From assembly GCF_003854895.1 (NCBI RefSeq), contig NZ_CP033966.1, positions 992,001 to 1,056,000 of the forward strand: a stretch of DNA of 64,000 nt, given 5' to 3'. The position numbers and the translations under genes are program-made. Positions 24,691 to 34,067 of this stretch are shown here, in pieces; within the stretch, counting starts at the first letter, position 1, and each line of letters begins with the position of its first letter. This stretch comes from Pigmentiphaga sp. H8 (GTDB lineage Bacteria > Pseudomonadota > Gammaproteobacteria > Burkholderiales > Burkholderiaceae_B). The notes under the pieces were generated by a model that did no database searches, was not told the DNA's origin, and saw only the letters and a program-made list of their open reading frames with translations.

Positions 24691-25512
24691 TCAGCCCGGT
24701 ACCTGATACTGCTGGCAGGCCACCTGCACCAGCTTGTGGTCCTCCAGGCGCGCGGCCGTCAATTGCCCGCCCCAGACACAGCCCGTGTCCAGCGACAGCA
24801 GGCCCGGACGCTCCAGCAGCCCCAGCGTCGACCAATGCCCGAATACCACCGTGACCGACTCCGTGGCCCGGCCCGGCACGTCGAACCAGGGCATGAACCC
24901 GTCTGGCGCATGTTTGGCATTGGCCTTGGCCGCGAACTCCATCGTGCCGTCCGCCGCGCAGAAACGCATCCGCGTCAACGCATTCACGATCACCCGCAGC
25001 CGATCCGCGCCTTGCAGCCCGTCATCCCAGGCCGCCGGCTGATTGCCATACATCTGCGCCAGGAAATCCCGCCAGTGGGGCCCGCGCAGCGTTGCCTCCA
25101 CCTCGCCGGCCAGCGCCAGCGTCTGAGCCGCCGTCCAGGCGGGCAGTACGCCCGCGTGAACCATCAGATGTCCCAACTGAAAATGCGCCAACGGCCGATG
25201 CCGCAGCCAGGCCAATATGTCGGCGGCATCCGGCGCATCCAGGACTTCCTGGATCGTGTCCGACTTGCCCACCTTGTGCAGCCCGGCCGCCACCGCCAGC
25301 AGATGCAAGTCATGATTGCCCAGCACCGCCACCGCCCGTTCGCCCAGCGACATCACCTTGCGCACCGTCGCCAGCGAGGCTGGCCCCCGGTTCACCAGAT
25401 CACCCGCGAACCAGAACCGCGCATCGGCATCGCCCGCGATCTCCGGCCGCGCAAGCAGCGACTCCAGCGGTGCACAGCACCCCTGCAAGTCGCCGATCAT
25501 CCAGATACTCAT
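24691..25512 (-). CDS. apaH: Symmetrical bis(5'-nucleosyl)-tetraphosphatase
   Basis: 273 residues. Calcineurin-like phosphoesterase motifs: MSIWMIGDLQGCCAPLESLL (GDxxG), WFAGDLVNRGPASLATVRKV (GDxVxRGP), VLGNHDLHLLAVAAG (GNHD), and VHAGVLPAW plus VVFGHWSTLG for the later metal His ligands. ApaH splits Ap4A to two ADP, and in enterics removes Np4 caps from RNA. The start at 25512 overlaps the lptG end by 4 bp; the frame continues upstream only as a shadow of lptG. No rsmA/apaG neighbours as seen in E. coli. Confidence 0.95.
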   Translation of the reverse strand: MSIWMIGDLQGCCAPLESLLARPEIAGDADARFWFAGDLVNRGPASLATVRKVMSLGERAVAVLGNHDLHLLAVAAGLHKVGKSDTIQEVLDAPDAADILAWLRHRPLAHFQLGHLMVHAGVLPAWTAAQTLALAGEVEATLRGPHWRDFLAQMYGNQPAAWDDGLQGADRLRVIVNALTRMRFCAADGTMEFAAKANAKHAPDGFMPWFDVPGRATESVTVVFGHWSTLGLLERPGLLSLDTGCVWGGQLTAARLEDHKLVQVACQQYQVPG

Positions 25513-26687
25513 GTCGTCGCACCCGCCGCCTGACGCCACCGGGCGCGCAGCAGATTGCCGTACTCCATCCCCAGCATCGCCAGCAGCGCGGCACCCAGCG
25601 CCAGCGCATTCGGCGCCACCGCCGTCACCCAGGCCGGCCATCGATTCAGCATGCCCACGTTCAGCGACAACTGATTCAACATGAAAAAGCCCACGCCCAG
25701 CAGGATGCCCAGGAAGATCTTCACCCCGACCCCGCCCCGCCGCGTCTGCATGAACCCTATGGGCGCGGCGATAGTGATCATCGCCAGAAGCGTGAACGGA
25801 TAGATCAGTTTTCGCCAAATAGCAACGATCTGCCGGTCGGACGTCAGGTGATTCTTGTTCAGATACCCCACATAGTCCAGCAGATCCGTGAACGACATCC
25901 GCTCCGGCGTCAGCACCCTGGCCAGCAACAGTTCCGGCGTCAACGTCGTCGGCACCACACGCTCGGCTTCATGCGTGACCACCACCGGGGCTTCGGTGGC
26001 CCGCGCTCCCGCGTGCAGCGCGGACTCCAGCGTGGGGGAAACCGTCGTGATCGCCACGTCATGCAGACGCAGCTCATTCGTCCCGAAACTGCCCGTTTTC
26101 GCCTGCGTGATCGACGCCAGCTGCCGCGACGACGTGAAGTCGTACAGCGTCACGTCCGTGGCGCTGCCGCCGGCCTGCATCGTGCCCACATTGATGATGC
26201 GTTCGCCGTTGGGGGCGTCTTCCTTGAACCAATAGCCGCTGCGCAGCACCCCCGACGACCGCCCGCCCGCGCTGCCCGTGATCGACAACCGCGTTTCGTT
26301 CAGCTTGATCTCGGCCGCCGGCGTCAACCACTCGGCCAGCACGATCGCCAGCATCATCACCGGCACCGACACCAGCCACAGCATGCCCAGCAGCCGCATC
26401 CCGCTGACCCCGGATACCCGCAGGATCACCAACTCGTGCCGCTGCGCCAGCCCCGCCAGCGCCAGGATCGCCCCGATCAGCAGCCCGATGGGCAGGATGT
26501 CGTAGATCCGCGTCGGCAGCGCCAGCAGTTCCAGGAACAGCAGGTGGTACAGCTTGAAGCCGCCACGACCCACCTGGTCCAGATCGTCCACCAGGGCGAA
26601 GAACGAGAACAACCCCACCAGCGCCATCAGGACGACGGAAGAGGAACGATAGATTTCTGTGGCCAGGTAGCGGCGGGCGGTGTTCAC
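25509..26687 (-). CDS. lptG: LptG, permease of the LPS export ABC transporter
   Basis: 392 residues, GTG start. Membrane helices near 15-35, 60-80 and 100-122 surround the N-terminal half (RRYLATEIYRSSSVVLMALV, LPIGLLIGAILALAGLAQRH, ELVILRVSGVSGMRLLGML with the coupling helix). A periplasmic beta-jellyroll follows from about 135 to 290, then three more helices (LAMITIAAPIGFMQTRRGG is typical). LptG with LptF and LptB2 extracts LPS from the inner membrane. lptF, a usual neighbour, does not precede it; the gene upstream in this direction is galU after a strong hairpin. Confidence 0.93.
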   Translation of the reverse strand: MNTARRYLATEIYRSSSVVLMALVGLFSFFALVDDLDQVGRGGFKLYHLLFLELLALPTRIYDILPIGLLIGAILALAGLAQRHELVILRVSGVSGMRLLGMLWLVSVPVMMLAIVLAEWLTPAAEIKLNETRLSITGSAGGRSSGVLRSGYWFKEDAPNGERIINVGTMQAGGSATDVTLYDFTSSRQLASITQAKTGSFGTNELRLHDVAITTVSPTLESALHAGARATEAPVVVTHEAERVVPTTLTPELLLARVLTPERMSFTDLLDYVGYLNKNHLTSDRQIVAIWRKLIYPFTLLAMITIAAPIGFMQTRRGGVGVKIFLGILLGVGFFMLNQLSLNVGMLNRWPAWVTAVAPNALALGAALLAMLGMEYGNLLRARWRQAAGATT

Positions 26688-26727
26688 GGCGTATAGGGAA
26701 ACGGGCAGGCCGTTAGTGTAAAGGATG

Positions 26728-26757
26728 GCCGCGGGGGAAGGCCGGCCCCGCCGCGGC
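26728..26757 (-). terminator. Strong GC hairpin directly after galU
   Basis: On the minus strand GCCGCGGCGGGG pairs with CCCCCGCGGC across CCGGCCTT, with one bulged C, starting at the galU stop. A T tract is lacking (CATCCTTTACAC follows), so termination may be partial. Confidence 0.5.
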
Positions 26758-27600
26758 TTACTTCACCTCGAAACCGTGATATTTCTTGCCCAGAGCGACC
26801 GTGGCTTCGAACAACCCCGTCTTGCTGCCGCAGTCGTAACGCTTGCCGTCGTAGCGATGCGCAAACACCTTGCGCTTGGCCTGCATCAGCGCCGCGATCC
26901 CGTCCGTCAACTGGATCTCGCCGCCCGCACCCTTGCCCAACGTACGCAAGTGATCGAATATCTCGCCTTCCAGAACATAGCGGCCCACCACCGCCAGTGT
27001 GGACGGAGCGTCCTCCGGAGCGGGTTTTTCAACCATGTTGAACACCTGGGCGGTTTGCCCCGAAGCGTCCCGCGTGTCGACGATCCCGTACTTCGACGTA
27101 TCCTGCCGGTCCACGTCCTGCACACCCAACACGCTGCCGCCGTTCGCCAAGGCGGCATCGACAAGCTGCTTTGTAACAGGCACGTCGGCATCGATCAGAT
27201 CGTCGGCCAGCAGTACCGCGAACGGCTCCTTGCCCACCACCGGCTCGGCGCACAGCACAGCGTGGCCCAGCCCCAGCGGAGCAGGCTGCCTAATATAGAT
27301 ACAGTTCACCGATGGCGGGATGATGTTCTTCACCGTGCGCAGCAGCTCGATCTTGTGCTTGGCCACCAGTTCGGCCTCCAGCTCGGGAATCGTGTCGAAG
27401 TGATCCTCGATTGCCCGCTTGTTGCGGCCGGTGATGAAGACCATAGTAGAGATCCCTGCCGCTACCGCTTCTTCGACGGCGTACTGGATCAGGGGCTTGT
27501 CGATGACGGGCAGCATCTCCTTCGGCATGGCTTTTGTTGCAGGAAGGAAACGCGTGCCCAGGCCGGCGACAGGAAAGACGGCGGTACGGATAGGTTTCAT
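26758..27600 (-). CDS. galU: UTP-glucose-1-phosphate uridylyltransferase
   Basis: 280 residues. Nucleotidyltransferase start MKPIRTAVFPVAGLGTRFLP with ATKAMPKEMLPVIDKPLIQY, the uridine/Mg site AVLLADDLIDAD, and VEKPAPEDAPSTLAVVGRYV. GalU makes UDP-glucose for LPS core, capsule and trehalose routes. It is the last high-GC gene before the A/T-rich polysaccharide island and points away from it. It is probably a core gene rather than part of the acquired cluster. Confidence 0.96.
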   Translation of the reverse strand: MKPIRTAVFPVAGLGTRFLPATKAMPKEMLPVIDKPLIQYAVEEAVAAGISTMVFITGRNKRAIEDHFDTIPELEAELVAKHKIELLRTVKNIIPPSVNCIYIRQPAPLGLGHAVLCAEPVVGKEPFAVLLADDLIDADVPVTKQLVDAALANGGSVLGVQDVDRQDTSKYGIVDTRDASGQTAQVFNMVEKPAPEDAPSTLAVVGRYVLEGEIFDHLRTLGKGAGGEIQLTDGIAALMQAKRKVFAHRYDGKRYDCGSKTGLFEATVALGKKYHGFEVK

Positions 27601-27934
27601 AGAAGCGACTCGAGAAAGGGTGAGAATGCTGTGTTGCTAGGCATGTTACTCGACTTGCTTCTCGTTCCGGGGGGCTGCTGGCTGGAGTTGAGCAAATGGA
27701 AAAAGGAAAAAGCGACTGTTACCTTTGATCAGATTCTGGTTACGGGGGCTATCATATCGAGACGACGTGACGCATAGATGCTGGCCATGAAGCCTTCCAT
27801 CGCGGAGGATCGCAAATTTGTTATAGAAATTAAGGGCGATATGGGGGGACTAGGTTTCATGGTATGTTTGCTCGCCTTTCTCTCTTCCAGGGACCTAAGG
27901 GTTAACCCTTAGTCCCCTGGACAACTCTTTCCTG
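27601..27934. other. 334-bp divergent spacer between galU and wzi; boundary of the A/T-rich island
   Basis: It must hold the galU promoter on one side and the promoter of the export operon on the other. No convincing -35/-10 pair with 17-nt spacing was found on either strand. JUMPstart/ops (GGCGGTAG-type) is not present. The only strong structure is the palindrome at 27887-27920. Composition falls from high GC near galU to mixed. Confidence 0.5.
27887..27920 (+). promoter_or_regulatory. 34-bp palindrome 14 bp before the wzi start codon
   Basis: Arms CCAGGGACCTAAGGGTT and AACCCTTAGTCCCCTGG are inverse complements in 15 of 17 positions, with no loop. It could be a regulator operator or, as RNA, a long hairpin that hides the only Shine-Dalgarno-like purines (TAAGGG) before wzi. 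Confidence 0.55.
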
Positions 27935-29485
27935 ATGCCTATCGTGCGTAAAAGCGGCTTGATTCGATTGGATTTGTCCACCTATAAGCGTGCCGCACGG
28001 TCCATTGCAGCCTGTCTGCTAGGTGCTGCTGGTGTCCTAGTGACTAGTAATAGTTGGGCACAAAATGCGGCCATGATTGAAGCAGGCAACCAAGAACTGA
28101 GAGATGATATTCAGTGGCTGGTTGATCGAGGAATTATTGGGTACGTATCTACTTCCACGTGGCCAATCCCGGTATCGGTGTTAGAGAGTGCTTTGGAAGC
28201 TCGCAAGAAGACGGGACTAAATAGAGCTGATGTGCATGCGATCTTGGCCGTGCGTCGCTATCTAGATGATCAAAGGCAATTCAAATTTGGCCTTACCGGG
28301 CAAATCAACACTGACTCTTTGCCACAGCTAGGATTTGCCGCGCAGAGTCGGGGGGCAGCCACAGGAGGTGTTTATCTTCAAGGTGGAGGAGACACTTACG
28401 CCGGTAAGCTGCAGCTAAACGGATTGCTGGATCCGTTTACCGGTAAACAATCGAAGGCTAATTTGGAGGGCAGCTATTTGTCTGCTCAATTTTTAGGGCA
28501 GGCGTTATATGTTGGCCAGCTAGCGCATTATTGGGGGCCCGGAGTAGATGGAAGTCTAAATTGGGGGAACGCCGGAACGGCTATTCCCGGTGTTGGATTG
28601 CAGCGATCGAGGCAGACAGCGCCTCAGAGTAAATGGTTTTCTTGGATTGGCCCCTGGGGTTATGATTTATTCTTGGGCCAATTGCAACACGATACGGCAG
28701 TTCCTCGTGCTCGAGTGATCAATATGCGAGTGTTCGCCCGCCCTTTTGACGGGCTTGAGCTTGGAGCTTCCCGTTTTATCGAGTGGGGAGGAAGCGGGCG
28801 TGATAACGGATGGGGCTCTTTTTGGAACGCCTTAAAGGGAAATTCGAATGAACAAGGCCCCCGTCGAGATCCCAGCAACGAATTGTCCGGAGTTGATTTC
28901 CGCTACACCTTTAAGTTGAGGGGAAATCCTCTCACTTTGTACGGGCAGCTTGCAGGTGAGGACGAGGCGGGGGGGATGCCTTCCCACTATTTGGCCCAAG
29001 GGGGAGTGCAGTATAAACATACGGTTGGCGCAACTCGTGTCCAATGGTATGCGGAAGGTGCTGATACAACCGCTAGCCGAATTTTTGGGTTACGGGATGG
29101 CATGCTGGGGATAGCATATAGTCACAGTACTTATCAGAATGGGCTATATCACGATGGATTACCCATTGCGCATCCCATCGGAGGAAGCGGCCGAATGCTG
29201 TCGGCTGGTGTCACATTGATACCGGACGATTTCCGCTATTTCTCAAGATACAGCGTTCGCATTTTGCAGGCTGAAGTCAATGAGGCTAACCAAGCAATTA
29301 ATCAGGTATTTCCGAAGAACGCACGTTGGTACGGAGGGGAGTTGGCATATAGCTGGCGTCTTCGACCTGCAACTTTTCGGGCAGGCCTTTCCATACTGCG
29401 TCGATCTGCTGGAAGCATTGAGAACGGATTTAGCTTAATGTTTTCAATGAACATTCCATTAGGGAAAGGGGAAAGATCTCTTTAA
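27935..29485 (+). CDS. wzi: Wzi-type outer-membrane capsule-assembly protein
   Basis: 516 residues. An N-terminal Sec signal (cleavage near SNSWAQ) is followed by a helical segment DDIQWLVDRGIIGYVSTSTW (the Wzi N-terminal motif on secondary structure and position 'WP') and then a long beta-rich region with regular aromatic/Gly strands (GQINTDSLPQLGF, LYVGQLAHYWGPGVDGSLNW, AGVTLIPDDFRYFSRYSVRI) ending in an outer-membrane-type strand FSLMFSMNIPLG. Wzi/CapsAssemb_Wzi proteins hold capsule on the cell surface. First gene of the wzi-wzb-wza-wzc module. There is no good ribosome-binding site between the palindrome and ATG. Confidence 0.82.
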   Translation: MPIVRKSGLIRLDLSTYKRAARSIAACLLGAAGVLVTSNSWAQNAAMIEAGNQELRDDIQWLVDRGIIGYVSTSTWPIPVSVLESALEARKKTGLNRADVHAILAVRRYLDDQRQFKFGLTGQINTDSLPQLGFAAQSRGAATGGVYLQGGGDTYAGKLQLNGLLDPFTGKQSKANLEGSYLSAQFLGQALYVGQLAHYWGPGVDGSLNWGNAGTAIPGVGLQRSRQTAPQSKWFSWIGPWGYDLFLGQLQHDTAVPRARVINMRVFARPFDGLELGASRFIEWGGSGRDNGWGSFWNALKGNSNEQGPRRDPSNELSGVDFRYTFKLRGNPLTLYGQLAGEDEAGGMPSHYLAQGGVQYKHTVGATRVQWYAEGADTTASRIFGLRDGMLGIAYSHSTYQNGLYHDGLPIAHPIGGSGRMLSAGVTLIPDDFRYFSRYSVRILQAEVNEANQAINQVFPKNARWYGGELAYSWRLRPATFRAGLSILRRSAGSIENGFSLMFSMNIPLGKGERSL

Positions 29486-29528
29486 CTGACTTCACTGTGA
29501 AGCAAGTAGATCCTATTCGAATTTTATT

Positions 29529-30014
29529 ATGCTTTTTACTCACAGCTCTCCTGTTTTGCTCGTATTGTGTACTGGCAACGTTTGTCGCAGTCCAATGGCA
29601 GAAACGTTGTTTGCCCGCCGTGTAGATGAGCTGAAATTGGACGCGATTGTTATGTCTAGAGGGCTAGCGGCGCCGGTTGGACGTCGGCCTCATCCACATG
29701 CAGTAGCTGTTGCTCAGGCTAAAGGAATTCCGCTAAATGAAGAGAAACGGGCGGCAGCAGTCACAAGTGCTGATATGGCAATGGCAACGGCGGTGTTCGT
29801 GATGGATGCAGGGCACAGACGCGAAGTACAGCAGCGCTTCCCCACCGCCACAGGTAAGACCTTTCTTTTAGGACAATGGTCGGGCCAAGAAATCGCGGAC
29901 CCCATTAACGAACCGTTGTCCGCATTTGAACTCGCCTGGGATCAATGTGATAGCGGTGCGAGAGAATGGCTAAGGCGGTTGCATGAAGCCGGCATGCTCC
30001 GTGTCGTCGCGTAG
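29529..30014 (+). CDS. wzb: Low-molecular-weight protein tyrosine phosphatase (Wzb-like)
   Basis: 161 residues. The CX5R(S/T) P-loop LVLCTGNVCRSPMAETLFAR is at the N-terminus, and the general-acid Asp is in GQEIADPINEP near residue 118. It dephosphorylates the BY-kinase Wzc, and the phosphorylation cycle controls polymer length and export. It lies between wzi and wza. The ribosome-binding site is weak (TTTATT before ATG). Compared with E. coli Wzb (about 147 residues) it is slightly long at the N-terminus. Confidence 0.9.
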   Translation: MLFTHSSPVLLVLCTGNVCRSPMAETLFARRVDELKLDAIVMSRGLAAPVGRRPHPHAVAVAQAKGIPLNEEKRAAAVTSADMAMATAVFVMDAGHRREVQQRFPTATGKTFLLGQWSGQEIADPINEPLSAFELAWDQCDSGAREWLRRLHEAGMLRVVA

Positions 30015-30052
30015 AGCTTGCCTATTTGCCAATTAAAGGAGTTGCTGATTTT

Positions 30053-31201
30053 ATGAAACCCTATGCTTTACTCTCAACTGTTCCCGTAAAGGTGGGGGGC
30101 AGCTTGGTTGGTTTGGCATCTCTAGTGGGATGTTCGCTGGTGCCTGGCCAATATTTAGGCGTTACTGCAAAAATAAACGAAACCGATCGAGCTTATGTCT
30201 ATGACGCAACCGGGACAGAGTCGGTGGAAGAGCGAGCCGATATTTTTTCGATTAACCCTGACGTGATCGCACGGCAAGCTCACGAAAAAGAAATTGCTGC
30301 AGAAAAAATAAACAAAATCCGGGCTGAAGTTTCGAGCCATCAAAAAGGCTCATATGTTTATACCGTTGCGCCTCAAGATGTTCTGCGTATTACTGTCTGG
30401 AACCATCCAGAATTAAATAATCCCTCCGGTGTGCTGAATGATCTTCAAGGTCGGATAGTAAATAACGATGGTAATTTTTTCTATCCATATGCAGGACAAG
30501 TTAAGGCTGCTGGGCGGACCGTACAAGAAATCCGACATGATTTGACGAAAAAACTGTCGGCGGTGCTCGTCGAACCGCAAGTGGATGTATCGGTGCTGAA
30601 TTATCGTGGCAAACGCGCCTTTGTAATGGGGCAAGTTGGGAAACCAGGTGTGGTTCCTATTACAGACGTGCCTCTTACAATTACCGATCTAATTACTCAA
30701 GCGGAAGGACTGAAGCCAGAAGCTGATTTGAAATCAGCTGTGCTTATGCGAAAGGGCGAAAAAGTCCCGGTCGACTTGTATGCGTTGTATTATGAGGGAG
30801 ATATTTCCCAAAATAAACAGCTTGAGCCTGGTGATATCCTGACTATTTCGGAAAACCGATATAATAAGATATTTGTGCTGGGAGAAGTAGGGAAACCTCA
30901 GTCACTTGTAATGCCAAGGGGGCGTCTCAGTTTAGCAGAAGCGGTTTCTGATGCTGGGGGGTTTAACCCATTAAGCGCCAATGCTGGTCAACTTTACGTA
31001 ATACGTTGGGGGGAAAACGGTCGCCCGCAGATTTGGCATTTGGATGCTGCCGCGCCGGACGCATTGGTCTTGGCCGATCGTTTTGATCTACAGTCTCGGG
31101 ATATTGTATACGTCGATCCTGCTGGAGTAGCAAGGTTCGGCCGTGTTGTGAACAATATTATTCCAACGGCGACGGTGATCCGGGCGTCAGTCCAAAACTA
31201 A
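30053..31201 (+). CDS. wza: Wza-type outer-membrane polysaccharide export lipoprotein
   Basis: 382 residues from the ATG at 30053, which has AAAGGAG 11 nt upstream (a TTG at 30026 is less likely). Lipobox SLVGC puts the lipidated Cys near residue 27. A Poly_export domain has YTVAPQDVLRITVWNHPELN and DGNFFYPYAGQVKAAGRTVQ, followed by SLBB domains (FVMGQVGKPGVVPITDVPLT, KIFVLGEVGKPQSLVMPRGR). A C-terminal segment NNIIPTATVIRASV resembles the amphipathic helix that forms the Wza pore. It works with the Wzc kinase encoded 12 bp downstream. Confidence 0.93.
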   Translation: MKPYALLSTVPVKVGGSLVGLASLVGCSLVPGQYLGVTAKINETDRAYVYDATGTESVEERADIFSINPDVIARQAHEKEIAAEKINKIRAEVSSHQKGSYVYTVAPQDVLRITVWNHPELNNPSGVLNDLQGRIVNNDGNFFYPYAGQVKAAGRTVQEIRHDLTKKLSAVLVEPQVDVSVLNYRGKRAFVMGQVGKPGVVPITDVPLTITDLITQAEGLKPEADLKSAVLMRKGEKVPVDLYALYYEGDISQNKQLEPGDILTISENRYNKIFVLGEVGKPQSLVMPRGRLSLAEAVSDAGGFNPLSANAGQLYVIRWGENGRPQIWHLDAAAPDALVLADRFDLQSRDIVYVDPAGVARFGRVVNNIIPTATVIRASVQN

Positions 31202-31213
31202 CACGGATTTGAA

Positions 31214-33466
31214 ATGAAGGAAACTAATTTCGCCGCATTAAATGATGCTGAACTCGTGCCGGCAGATCAAATCAATTTGGCAGATGTCATCGATACGCTC
31301 TTGCAGCATATATGGATTATATGTGTCTTTGCCTTTGCTGCTATCGTTATCGGGGTGGCATATGCTGTGCTTGCCACTCCTATTTATCAAGCCGATGCGC
31401 TGGTTCAGGTGGAAGATAAGAAATCCAGCGCATTGTTAGGAGGTCTGGAAAATATAGCTGACGCACTTGGAGCAAATTCAAGTCCGGTAAGCGGCGAAGT
31501 TGAAATCTTACGCTCGCGCGAAGTTATCGTAAAGGCGATTGTTGCCACGCATGCGGATGTTTCTGTAGAACCAAAGTATTTTCCTCTTTTTGGAAGGTGG
31601 TGGAGCCGTCATCATTCAGAAGAGGGGGCGCCAGTAGATCCTCTCTTCGGACTGACGAGTTATGCTTGGGGGGGGGAGAGGCTCGTTATTAACAGCTTTT
31701 CGATTCCTGAGTCAAGGTATGGACAAGATTTCATCTTTCGGGTAACTGATAAAGGTTATCAAATAGAGGACCAAGATGGAGTCAAAGTTGCTGCTGGGAG
31801 TGCCGGTGAAATTGTTTCTTTTCCTCTAGACGGAAAAGCGTCGACTGTATCTGTTAAAACACTAATCGGTCGACCTGGTACCGAGTTCGTCGTATCTCGT
31901 CGCTCGACAGTTGATGTTTATAGGGATGTCTTGCAGGGGCTGAGCGTTGCGGAAGTCGGCAAGCAAAGTAGTGTTATTAGAGTTAGCTACACAGATCCCG
32001 ATGTTGACTTTGCTCGAGGGCTTGTGAATGCAATTGCCCGTGCCTATTTGACTCAGAATGTCGAACGTCGCAGCGCTGAAGCAGATCAAAGCCTGAAATT
32101 TTTAGAAGAACAGCTGCCACAAATTAAGCAAAGTGTTATACGCGCGGAAGACGCACTCAATGCCTTTCGTACAAAAACTAATACGGTTAGTGTTGAGAAG
32201 GCTACGGACAGTTTATTGCAACAAGCGGTAGAAACTGAAAAAGAACGGATGCAACTGCAACTCAAGAGGGATGAGCTGCGGCAACGCTATCGTCCCGAGC
32301 ATCCGGAATTAAAGGCGATTGAGTCTCAACTAGCAGCGATTAATAGAGAAAGTGGAACTATTAACGATCAAGTAAATCGCTTGCCTGCTGCTCAACGCGA
32401 TCTATTGCGGTTGCAGCGTGATGCCGAAGTGGGTAATGAGTTGTATGTCGCATTGTTGAATAATGCTCAGCAATTACGAGTAGCAAAGGCGGGTACGGTT
32501 GGTAATGTTCGAATAATAGATTTCGCAGTTCGCGACACGTTACCCGTGGCTCCTAGAAAGGCCTTAATTGTCGGTGTTGCGGCTTTGTTTGGGCTGATGC
32601 TGGGAATAGCCGCAGCATTTGTTGTTCGAATGCTGCGACCCACTGTAAGGGAAGTGTCAGAAGTGGAGCGTGCGACAGGTTTGGTGTCGTTTGCGAGTAT
32701 TCCTGAAAGCATTTCTCAAGAAAAACTGGATTCAAGTAAACGAGATCGAAAAGGGCGAGATGCAATCGTCTCCGGTCGTAGTCAACTGTTAGCTGTCATG
32801 CAACCTGACGATCCCGCTATTGAAAGCTTGCGCTCTCTCCGTACTGGGCTATCATTCGCTACGCTTGGGGCGGAGAATAAAAGTATTGTGATTACCGGAC
32901 CTACATCAGCGCTGGGAAAGAGCTTCGTGTCAGCGAACCTCAGCGCATTGCTGGCGTCGGCGGGCAAGAGAGTTCTCTTGATCGAAACTGATATGCGTCG
33001 TCCCCAACTCGGGACGTATTTTGGATATGAATTGCGTGCGGGTCTATCTAATTTGCTCGCGGGACAGAAGCGTCTTGACGATGTTTTGATAACAAACGCC
33101 GCTTCAATTGATGGATTGGATGTGCTGCCCTCTGGTCAAATTCCACCGAACCCCGGCGAGTTACTCCTAACAGAGGCTTTTGCACAATTGCTATCAAATG
33201 TTCAGCCGCTATATGATCACATTCTGCTCGATTCAGCGCCGATTCTCCCCGTCGGAGATACTTTGGCTGTGGCGAGCCAAGCTTCCACTGTTCTAATGGT
33301 GGTTCGATCAGAAGTGAGCACTCTGGGTGAAGTGCGAGATGCTGTTCGGAAATTAGAAACCACTGGTACCCGTGTTAAGGGTGTTATATTTAACGGAATA
33401 AAACGCCGTCGAGTTGGGTATGGCTATGCATATAGATATTATTATGGTTACGGTAACAAGGCCTAG
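31214..33466 (+). CDS. wzc: Wzc-type tyrosine autokinase and chain-length/export regulator
   Basis: 750 residues. Wzz domain with a first transmembrane helix near 30-55 and a second near 450-475 (LIVGVAALFGLMLGIAAAFV), a periplasmic coiled-coil region between (EEQLPQIKQSVIRAEDALNA), and a cytoplasmic BY-kinase domain: Walker A GPTSALGKSFVSANLS, Walker A' VLLIETDMRRPQLGTYFG, Walker B HILLDSAPIL. The C-terminal tail GYGYAYRYYYGYGNKA has seven tyrosines, the autophosphorylation cluster. It controls capsule polymerisation and export with Wza and the phosphatase. The last gene of the export module. Confidence 0.95.
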   Translation: MKETNFAALNDAELVPADQINLADVIDTLLQHIWIICVFAFAAIVIGVAYAVLATPIYQADALVQVEDKKSSALLGGLENIADALGANSSPVSGEVEILRSREVIVKAIVATHADVSVEPKYFPLFGRWWSRHHSEEGAPVDPLFGLTSYAWGGERLVINSFSIPESRYGQDFIFRVTDKGYQIEDQDGVKVAAGSAGEIVSFPLDGKASTVSVKTLIGRPGTEFVVSRRSTVDVYRDVLQGLSVAEVGKQSSVIRVSYTDPDVDFARGLVNAIARAYLTQNVERRSAEADQSLKFLEEQLPQIKQSVIRAEDALNAFRTKTNTVSVEKATDSLLQQAVETEKERMQLQLKRDELRQRYRPEHPELKAIESQLAAINRESGTINDQVNRLPAAQRDLLRLQRDAEVGNELYVALLNNAQQLRVAKAGTVGNVRIIDFAVRDTLPVAPRKALIVGVAALFGLMLGIAAAFVVRMLRPTVREVSEVERATGLVSFASIPESISQEKLDSSKRDRKGRDAIVSGRSQLLAVMQPDDPAIESLRSLRTGLSFATLGAENKSIVITGPTSALGKSFVSANLSALLASAGKRVLLIETDMRRPQLGTYFGYELRAGLSNLLAGQKRLDDVLITNAASIDGLDVLPSGQIPPNPGELLLTEAFAQLLSNVQPLYDHILLDSAPILPVGDTLAVASQASTVLMVVRSEVSTLGEVRDAVRKLETTGTRVKGVIFNGIKRRRVGYGYAYRYYYGYGNKA

Positions 33467-33550
33467 CCAGGGACTGATTCGTTAAGTTTAGATAGTAAGC
33501 GTGTTTCCCACAAATCTGGCAGATTAAGTAAGTTCGTGTAAAAACCGGCT

Positions 33551-33590
33551 CCGGCGGACAGTCTAGACCAACCTTCGGTCTCACCGCCGG
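33551..33590 (+). terminator. Nested stem-loop downstream of wzc
   Basis: Outer arms CCGGCGG and CCGCCGG enclose an inner AGACC/GGTCT hairpin, 84 nt past the wzc stop. No T tract follows, so Rho-independent termination is uncertain. Confidence 0.4.
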
Positions 33591-34013
33591 CTGGCCGTCG
33601 GTTGGAAAAGGCCTTCGCGTTTAAAACTAACGGAAAAGTAAAGTATTGTTGTTTCCTAATGTATTTGGAAATTTTAGCTGAGTCATTATCGATGCTCGGT
33701 GATAGCTATGTTCTTCCGAAGCTGCGGATGTTGCTATCGTGCATAATTAACTCGAATTCCTATATCAACAGCTTCTTGCTTAAGGTAGCGAGTTCTCCGT
33801 TGATATATGTTAGCGCTGCTATCTGGACCTTATTTGTAGTCTCGTCGCTAGGCTACAAAAGTGCGCGCTAGCTCTGCCGTTCTCGGCTCAGATCCACCAT
33901 GGAAGCTATCGTTGAAATTTTGATTCGGCCGTTGGGATTGTTGAATTCAATCCCTTAGGTGGCGGATCTTAATCTGGTGGCAGGCGATAGACGCTTTCCT
34001 GATGAATTCCGAG

Positions 34014-34017
34014 CCGA
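34014..34017. repeat. Target-site duplication, left copy
   Basis: CCGA immediately left of the insertion sequence, matched by CCGA immediately right of it. Confidence 0.7.
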
Positions 34018-34044
34018 TGTATTGACCCAGTGAAATCCTGCTCA
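34018..34044 (+). repeat. Left terminal inverted repeat of the IS
   Basis: Imperfect 26-27-bp repeat pairing with 35203-35228; the outer 13 bases match exactly. Confidence 0.85.
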
Positions 34045-34067
34045 CGTCATAATCGAGGAAGTTGACG

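Larger units (their letters stand above)
33467..34017. other. 551-bp low-GC spacer between wzc and the insertion sequence
   Basis: No gene I recognise. An 89-codon frame (33602-33871, TTG start, hydrophobic C-terminal half) has no family features and no ribosome-binding site, so I do not call it. The stem-loop at 33551-33590 is the only notable structure. The segment may be the remnant of genes lost when the island was assembled. Confidence 0.4.

Noticed and set aside
33602..33871. Possible 89-residue protein with a hydrophobic C-terminus
   Set aside because: TTG start, no ribosome-binding site, no family resemblance, and isolated in a decayed region.
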